This document shows positions 6,163 to 6,542 of a DNA stretch of 6,542 nucleotides, one piece after another. The stretch lies in NCBI GenBank assembly GCA_024402455.1, contig JAKSTS010000082.1, positions 1-6,542 of the forward strand, given 5' to 3'. Positions within the stretch are counted from its first letter, which is position 1. Each line of letters opens with the position of its first letter. The notes under the pieces are model-generated. The model worked only from the letters and a program-made list of their open reading frames with translations, did not search any database and had not been told where the DNA came from. The position numbers were made by a program, and so were the translations under genes. The DNA comes from Treponemataceae bacterium. GTDB taxonomy: Bacteria; Spirochaetota; Spirochaetia; Treponematales; Treponemataceae.

Positions 6163-6542
6163 TTATTCCTTTCCATAGCGGATGCGCGGATCAACAAGTG
6201 CAAGCAGAATATCTGCAATGACCATGCCTGCAAGAACCAGAAACGAAATGAACATAAGGTTTGCAAGCACAAGGTTTATGTCTTCCTGTAGAACAGCTTC
6301 ATACATAAGGCGACCGATGCCGGGATATGAAAAAATAATTTCAAGAACGAGTGAACCTGAAAAAAGGCTTGCAAGAAGGTTTGCGCTGCCTGTTATATAA
6401 GGGTTTAGTGTGTTTCTGAATGCATGAGAAAGATAAACACGCTTTTCCGAAATTCCACGTGCGCGCAGGGCTGTAATATAAGGCTGTCCAAGCTGGTCAA
6501 GCATTGTAGCCCTTATCATGCGCAGTGTTCCGCCGATGCCGC
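6163..6542 (-). CDS. Oligopeptide-type ABC transporter permease, C-terminal part (OppB/DppB-like)
   Basis: The reading frame is open to the right edge of the window, so only the last 125 residues are visible and the N-terminus lies outside. An internal ATG at 6519 is not a credible start because conserved family sequence (GIGGTLRMIRA) continues through it. The visible part begins with the short segment before the EAA loop, then the loop itself (YITALRARGISEKRVY...HAFRNTLNP), which docks on the ATPases. It is followed by two membrane segments and the family ending LLALVDPRIRYG. The family is usually around 300 residues with six membrane segments, so well over half is missing. It is probably the first or second gene of the importer operon and pairs with the downstream permease. 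Confidence 0.93.
   Translation of the reverse strand, partial: GIGGTLRMIRATMLDQLGQPYITALRARGISEKRVYLSHAFRNTLNPYITGSANLLASLFSGSLVLEIIFSYPGIGRLMYEAVLQEDINLVLANLMFISFLVLAGMVIADILLALVDPRIRYGKE

Noticed and set aside
6517..6519. ATG at 6519 as a true start of a small membrane protein
   Set aside because: Conserved OppB-type permease sequence continues upstream of it to the window edge, so it is an internal methionine of a truncated view.

Overview
The window looks like a piece of a spirochaete chromosome, most likely from a host-associated Treponema. This is inferred from the AT-leaning coding style and from a class III cyclase with a degenerate receiver, a GAF-like domain and a short TPR/WDG tail, a layout I associate with spirochaetes. 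No rRNA, tRNA, CRISPR array, transposase or phage gene is visible. All bases are accounted for by five genes, a short upstream coding stretch and two intergenic gaps.

Left part (1-1995, + strand): an extended -10 promoter-like sequence and a small inverted repeat precede a probable adenylate cyclase gene. Its receiver-like coding sequence continues upstream of the first usable start codon (GTG at 162) to about base 42. No ATG, GTG, TTG or CTG codon lies in frame there, and an in-frame TGA sits at 39-41. The gene therefore has an unusual, recoded or damaged 5' end. A strong intrinsic terminator closes it at 1968-1995.

Middle (2018-3040, + strand): a Gfo/Idh/MocA-family NAD(P)-dependent oxidoreductase stands alone, with its start only about 22 bases after the terminator T-tract. 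The intergenic gap 1884-1967 holds only a small hairpin (1890-1901) and a 10-base palindrome (1912-1921). I found no convincing promoter in it.

Right part (3128-6542, - strand): four tightly packed genes of an oligopeptide/nickel/glycoside-type ABC importer read leftward in the order permease 1 (partial, runs off the right edge), permease 2, ATPase 1, ATPase 2. They are coupled by a 2-base gap, a 4-base ATGA overlap and a 14-base overlap. The two permeases would form the membrane channel and the two ATPases the energising heterodimer. The substrate-binding protein is not in the window. This operon converges on the oxidoreductase gene. The 87-base gap between them carries an imperfect inverted repeat that folds better in the importer transcript than in the opposite one.

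Most of the window is ordinary metabolism and transport. The part most worth checking is the 5' end and pseudo-receiver of the cyclase gene.
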